Below, one piece after another: positions 58,855 to 64,000 of a DNA stretch of 64,000 nt. Every line of letters begins with the position of its first letter. The stretch's first letter is position 1. The stretch lies in assembly GCA_015039365.1 (NCBI GenBank), contig WION01000016.1, positions 434,001-498,000 on the forward strand, in the 5' to 3' direction. The notes under the pieces were generated by a model, which saw only the letters and a list, made by a program, of their open reading frames with translations, made no database searches and had not been told where the DNA came from. The DNA is from Amanita rubescens (taxonomy: Eukaryota > Basidiomycota > Agaricomycetes > Agaricales > Amanitaceae). The position numbers and the translations under genes are program-made.

Positions 58855-61800
58855 CTAAGGTTTCCGTCGTTCTTCCATGATACCCTCGCTGGACTTCTCG
58901 ATAACGGAGATGTAAGGATCGATGCGCTGATTGATTGGTTGCACATCATCTATCTTTGTACTGGGCTTGCCATTATTGTCAATGTCATTATCACTGCCCT
59001 CGTTGTCGCTATCATCATACTCTTCGTATTCGCTTGGAAGTAAAACCGCTCGGTCTATTGCGACGGGTAGTCCACGATGTCTTCCACGAAGCATGACCAC
59101 ACATATGATTAGCTTCGACGATGGGCGGAATGCACCAGAAAGACTGTAATTAGCCTGCATTTGCTCAGTGAAGCGTTACAAAACTGACGAGTAGGTACTT
59201 ACAGATGGAACGCCAGTGCTCAGGCCGACTGTGCCGTAAGCCGATACAATTTCAAAGACTAACGGAGGTTAGTTCGGTCACTGAGGGCTGGGAGTTTCGG
59301 GGTTGTTGACTCACGGATATTGAAAATGTTGAACCAGCCTGCGTTCTCCAGGTTCACGAGTTTGTCTCTCTGCATACCGTTCGACATCATCAAAAGCATA
59401 AAATGTCGAGTAAAATTACCTCGATAATGCATATCAAAAAAAGAGCCAGAGACAACCACCACATATCTAATTCAAGATAGTAATATTCCATTACAATGAT
59501 ATAAAAGGCCCTCATCTTACCGAATGCAAGTTGCTTGCGTGCATGTAACGCCAAGTACTTGCCCCAGATTGACACTCTGGATCCGACTGCCTCAAAATCT
59601 TCCTCTTTATGCTCTTCATCATTGAAAATACCGAGCGAGCGTTCTTCATAAACATTTGTCGCCCGAACACTGAGGGATATGGTAAACGATAGTCAACGAT
59701 TTGCCACTTGTTAGCGAACACACCTTAATGCGATAGGGTCTTCGCGTTTTCAGTTAGCAGTATTCCAATCACAACTCCGAGCAACTTACAAACACTGATG
59801 TACATCATTACAACATACATGACCCTGGTAAAGATCAGCAACCTGGTCTGCGCTATATTTCCAAAAAAAATACCAACTTGACAGCGGGTGCCAATGCAGC
59901 TATTGAGATAGCTGAAAATCCAGCTGTACGGACAGTCGAGGCCTGTAATAATCCATTTATCACTTGAAGCCCGACTGAGAGCTGAGAGAATGCTGCATTT
60001 CCGATATCCAGGACTAAAAAGGAAACCCAGTCCGATATTCTGAACATTGTTGTAAGCAGCAGTGTACGGTAGGTAAACCCTAAACATACGTCAAAATTAA
60101 TACAATCGTGACAAGAAACCATGTCTGATGTGATGGAAACAGAAGGGTGTAACAACGACGTGGGTGGTCCAAAAGGAAATGAAGAGTTTCATTCATGCGA
60201 GATTGCTTTGGCACACATTTCGTGATGATCCATCTAGGGGATATCAGAAAGTTATTTGATTAGTAACAACAGTGCTTACATCACAAAGCGAAGGCTTCGT
60301 GTTTTAAAGACAGTTCAGTTGGGCGAGGCGTAGGTGTTGCAACACTCACAAGATAGGCTACGGAGCGGATAGAGCCTAATGAGCATGGGAGATTTCACGA
60401 ACGCGAAACTCACATATGCAGCGTTGCCAGCTAATAAGAGAAAGATCAACAGGACTATCATAGGATAGGCTGTTTGGAAGGGGATCATCGACTGATCTGC
60501 CAGTGAGGTGCCTGTGTTGCTGTACGCCGAAACGACCTGAAATAAGGAGAACCTATATTTGTCAAGGTGCGCACGCAAGATCAAATGGATGATTCATACC
60601 AGACGGTGTTGACAACTCTGTCCTGCTGAGGTGGGACAAAGTTTGAGGCCCAACGCGGCTGCGACATGTAGGGCGCAATGACAACGAAGCAGGTAACCTG
60701 CACAACGACGTGATACTTAAAAGATTTTTTAGATCTTCTGGTAGGCTTCCAATCACATCCTACTCACGATTCCTACAATCCAGAGGAGAGCTCCAAGAGC
60801 CCTATACTCGACGCCTCCAATCTCATCTCGCTGCTCGCTTGTCAAATGGTGAAAAGACGAGTTTCGGTCAACAGCGGCGTCGAAAGAAATATATGGAACC
60901 ACTTTGGCACCTGGAGGAGCGTCAGCTCGGCCAGAAACCAAAGACATGGTCCTGGGCATGGTCAAAGTCCTTGTGAGTTTCCGGTTCAAGTTCGGAAACA
61001 AACAACGGATAAGCCTCTTTATTATCTCCCATGGCATCGGAAATCCACCGAGATCGCGGTTTTTGAGCTCCCCCCTCCTTGCAAGCGACTGCGCTGGTGC
61101 TTGTCGTTGGCTTGCCAAATTCGAATTTGTAAATTGCCGTTCATTAGATGCTCTCAACGCTGATCCTGTAAATAGATAGAAGTTAGGCGGCGATGTCGGG
61201 ATGAACGCAAAAACCTACTTTGACGGTCAGACGATCGCCCTCTTCGTCGTGGCACATTGACTTGCAAGAATTCGATAGTTTGGGTACGCGGACCTATCCC
61301 CGCGCCTGTCGTTTCCAGCCATGGCATGCCTGACATAACGAAGGATTATTCTATGTATAGCTAGAATTGGAGGAGCGCACCAATCGTAGTTGACAGGGCA
61401 ACACCCATGCCAGGATCGGACTTGCGCCGCACGAGTCGCCTATGCATGTGTTCATTAGCCTGTATCACAGAACATCGGTCCAACACACAGATCTTTTCGA
61501 CGTCGCGACGAGTTTGTGGCGTCACCACCACCACTGCTGTTCACAGTAGAGGACTTGATGAGAGGTAATCCCGGTTGACGGAGATCAGGTCGAACAATGA
61601 CATGCTTTATCAGCGACGGGGGAGGCCCTTCCGAAACACTACCGCTGGGATTGACCGGTTTTGGAGTACCATCAACTCGGCGAATCATATCTGGTCTTAA
61701 TCGTTTCATATGTCCATCTGACCTGTCCTGTGACTTGTGCTCTTCAATGACCGTAGTAATCAGCTCCGACTCGGTTGAATAAAAGAAAAAACCAAGTCTT

Positions 61801-62378
61801 TCCAACCACCCTTTCACTGTGGGTGGACTTTCGGATGTGACTGCACTATGCCGACGAGGAGAAATGCTTGCTATATGTTTGAATTTCTTTGCGAAGTAGT
61901 GTCTAGTATCAAATCACCGTCTCAGAAATGCACGCGTATGCAGGATACGCATTCACTCACGTTCTGACGAACACAATTATCCATGAGATAAAGACCTATG
62001 GCGTCCCACTGTCAGCCCAGTCCAACTGGAACAGACCCGGATGAGAACATACCGGGTTGCCCAAACACATCTCGATGAACAATATAACCTGTTGCCAAGG
62101 CGTCAACGAGCTCAGATCGATTGTCGCGAGCCCGCCCATCGTCATCGAGCTGATGCAAATGAAAAGCGAGTCGATGTATGCGATCTTGAACCTCCCATTG
62201 CTTGCATACAGCACACCAGAAAATACGAGGGGCATGAAAGTACTATATTGCATAATATATCGTTAGCATATCTGTTTATGAATCCGGACACTCACAATGA
62301 GAGAAGGTGTATTCTGAAGAAGTTCAGATTCCGGCGGAGAAATTTCCCAAGAGACCAGGAGCGTGTTGAATGGGCCAT
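58855..62378 (-). CDS. TRK1: TRK-type high-affinity potassium transporter
   Basis: Start chosen at 62378 (MAHSTRSWSLGKFLRRNLNF), which precedes the conserved FFRIHLL segment, and stop at 58855-58857. Membrane/P-loop blocks in order: FMPLVFSGVLYASNGRFKIA, YIDSLFICISSMTMGGLATI, then a large hydrophilic loop (60750-61900), VVSAYSNTGTSLADQSMIPF, VNGLLQ-type INGLLQASTVRTAGFSAISI, DMWWLSLALFLICIIE, FEIVSAYGTVGLSTG and LSGAFRPSSKLIICVVMLRG followed by GRHRGLPVAIDRAVLLP. Four M1-P-M2 repeats with selectivity-filter Gly residues are visible. It imports K+ (or Na+) across the plasma membrane using the membrane potential. At least ten introns; not every join was resolved. Confidence 0.92.
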
Positions 62379-63322
62379 TGAGGGCCACACTTTTGAGAAG
62401 GTATACGAAGTCAAGTTTTTATAAGAAGTGAGACCCGGAAGAACGATAGAAAAGAACGATAGAAAAGAACCCGTGCCATGACAGATCTGTGTAGTGCGCC
62501 ATGCAGTTGTGACGTTTGCCAAGAAAAGGTTTAAGTTAAGATCTAGTCTCCGTGGCTGACCTAATACGATCTGTTAGTATAAGGTTAAGATCCCTAATTA
62601 TCCTCCTCTGTATTCTAAAGGTAAACGCGCATGGTAACAGAATGACAAAGGGCCAGACTTGCTGCAAGCACCAAATGTGTATATTTGCTCCTCTCTGTTG
62701 AGTTTATCCTTTCCACAAGCATAACGTACGAGTGACAGGAATTTGTGCGGGAGTCTGAGCGAGCAGTGACCCATTTTCGTTCCGACGACGTAGTTCCAGA
62801 ACATCAGGCCTTATCTGTGCGTCAAATCCTCTACGGCGCACCCAAAAGCTTTACGTACCTGTAGCATGGATTGCGTCCGCGGACTGGCGCGTTGAGTTCC
62901 TTCAATCATGCGTTGGAAGTACACATCCGTTCGTACGCCATCAACTTGCACAAGTTCTCAATCTCTTCTCTCGATCGATCGTCAACGTAACCGAGTTTCT
63001 TGGTGTGGCATGCTGGGCGCCGCATCGTATAACACGTGGAGTTTGAATGGACTTGATCAAACCCTTGACGCTTGGCTTTATGTGCGGGCGAAGCAGAAAC
63101 ATCCCCTTTCGCGTCTACACCAAAGACATACTATGCTCGTTACATTTCGGTAAGGAATTCCATTACTTGGATCTTACTATTCGCCAAATTGTCTGTCTTA
63201 ATAGTATCCCAAAATTTATCATGGTAGAAAATGATGAGGCGAAGTAGTACCCAGCTGCTGGTGGAACGTGCCAACTTAATATCATCATTCCACAGCTAGG
63301 ATCTATTCGACGTACGGTTTTC
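62379..63322. other. Intergenic region upstream of TRK1
   Basis: Contains a 13-nt direct repeat in tandem (GAACGATAGAAAA at 62441-62453 and 62454-62466, plus a partial third). Short minus-strand frames (62598-62804) and fragments near 62880-62960 (VDGVRTDVYFQRMIEGTQRA) look slightly protein-like but cannot be assembled. No gene is supported. Confidence 0.4.
62441..62470. repeat. Short tandem repeat, 13-nt unit
   Basis: Two complete copies of GAACGATAGAAAA followed by GAAC, in the 5' region of the TRK1 gene. Confidence 0.6.
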
Positions 63323-63745
63323 TTAGTGAGAAGACGGGCCACGCCACAGTGACCGAGTGGTTTTGCTCATCACGATATTTATATGCAGTTCCTCCATTTG
63401 TATATCATCTTCGAGGTCCAAGCGGGCTGTTCCCTGGTCTTCAATTTCTAAATCTCCTCCAAAATCTTCCGTTTCTCTTCTAAAGTCTTCCATTTTTCTT
63501 TCCAAGTCTTCGACCTCTCTTTTCATTTCATCGATACACTTTCTGTTCATCTTGAGTTCATCTAGGATCATCCGAACATCGACGATCGACCAGTCGCTGG
63601 AGGGATAGCAGTCCGACGCACCTGCTCCAATCATCAATAAGATAACAACGACCAGCGCAATGCACACACCAGCATTCTGGCTTACGGTAACGAGACCATC
63701 CTTTGTGCTCACAACCGATTCATCATCATCATACATTCTAGCCAC
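63323..63745 (-). CDS. Small single-TM protein with coiled coil
   Basis: A 140-aa uninterrupted frame starting MARMYDDDESVVSTKDGLVT. One strong membrane span (GVCIALVVVILLMIGAGA) is followed by DCYPSSDWSIVDVRMILDEL and a heptad-patterned charged helix (IDEMKREVEDLERKMEDFRR). The C-terminus is acidic then basic. The topology would place the coiled coil on one side of a membrane. No family recognised. Its 5' neighbour in transcription direction is the window edge. Confidence 0.5.
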   Translation of the reverse strand: MARMYDDDESVVSTKDGLVTVSQNAGVCIALVVVILLMIGAGASDCYPSSDWSIVDVRMILDELKMNRKCIDEMKREVEDLERKMEDFRRETEDFGGDLEIEDQGTARLDLEDDIQMEELHINIVMSKTTRSLWRGPSSH

Positions 63746-64000
63746 TGTTTTCCGCAGGACAGTCTTTGGTTTGAAAGAAGTAAAGGTCTGGGATCGCGCC
63801 CCTATTAGGATAACGAGACACTATCCCGACTCCAACTTATCATGACTCAATTGTATCAATGGCTCAAATCGCTTGATCGGGGAAATCCTCGGGCTTGGCC
63901 TTCATCATTATACGGACGGTAGTTATCATGCTACGGCTATGAAAAGGCCCACAGAAATGTCATCCTATAATACCTTATGTGCATAAATGTCCAAGTTCTC
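63746..64000. other. Right window edge, no gene seen
   Basis: No supported coding or RNA feature. It may be the promoter side of the minus-strand TM protein. Confidence 0.4.

Noticed and set aside
1..64000. Biosynthetic gene cluster or defence-type system
   Set aside because: Neighbouring genes are unrelated housekeeping functions; no backbone synthase, no co-directional cluster, and CRISPR or prokaryotic systems do not apply to this eukaryotic DNA.

Overview
This window is eukaryotic nuclear DNA from a filamentous fungus, most likely a basidiomycete (Agaricomycetes). The evidence is gene density of roughly one gene per 2-2.5 kb on both strands, genes cut by many short GT-AG introns (mostly 47-65 nt), two tRNA genes with introns, and recognisable fungal families (TRK transporter, Tim22, CSC1-like channel, ART arrestin, fungal cupredoxin, Nab2). 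A Rhizoctonia-like origin is only a guess. I built exon structures by hand from splice signals and reading-frame continuity, so boundaries may be off by a few bases.

Layout. 1-850: 3' end of a glycerate-kinase-type P-loop kinase. 851-3660: mostly no intact gene, with one apparently decayed gene (about 1200-2340). 3661-4708: Pho85-type cyclin. 4709-7180: no supported gene. 7181-7261: tRNA-Gly(GCC). 7378-9532: NAB2. 9921-13388 (minus): a mitochondrial P-loop ATPase and a SAP-like protein. 13539-13646: tRNA-Leu(CAA). 13861-15625: a second SAP-like protein, divergent from the first. 15889-20943 (minus): a CSC1/OSCA-like channel and an NFKBIL1-like protein. 21129-25848 (plus): a mitochondrial protein of unknown function, ribosomal protein eL33 and glutaryl-CoA dehydrogenase. 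25947-28001 (minus): family X DNA polymerase. 28135-29035: a frameshifted HNH-nuclease relic, followed by a duplicated fragment of the polymerase 5' end. 29846-30966: NMN adenylyltransferase. 31732-36963: two tandem Dal5-type MFS transporters. 38522-40335: a bZIP factor with a possible membrane segment. 42504-44484: GlcNAc-6-phosphate deacetylase. 44924-46246: F-box protein. 46722-48335 (minus): a tiny secreted peptide and a degenerate GPI-type cupredoxin. 48650-51057: ART arrestin with a PPxY motif. 51310-51981 (minus): TIM22. 53110-57153 (minus): three tandem paralogous four-TM proteins. 57470-58266 (minus): an unrecognised five-exon gene. 58855-62378 (minus): TRK potassium transporter. 63323-63745 (minus): small TM/coiled-coil protein.

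The genes do not form a metabolic cluster. Most are housekeeping (mRNA export, ribosome, NAD synthesis, lysine/tryptophan catabolism, mitochondrial import, K+ uptake, DNA repair). The accessory content is in tandem duplicates (MFS pair, membrane-protein trio), the divergent SAP-like pair, the HNH relic between two copies of the polymerase 5' end, and small lineage-type genes with no recognised family.
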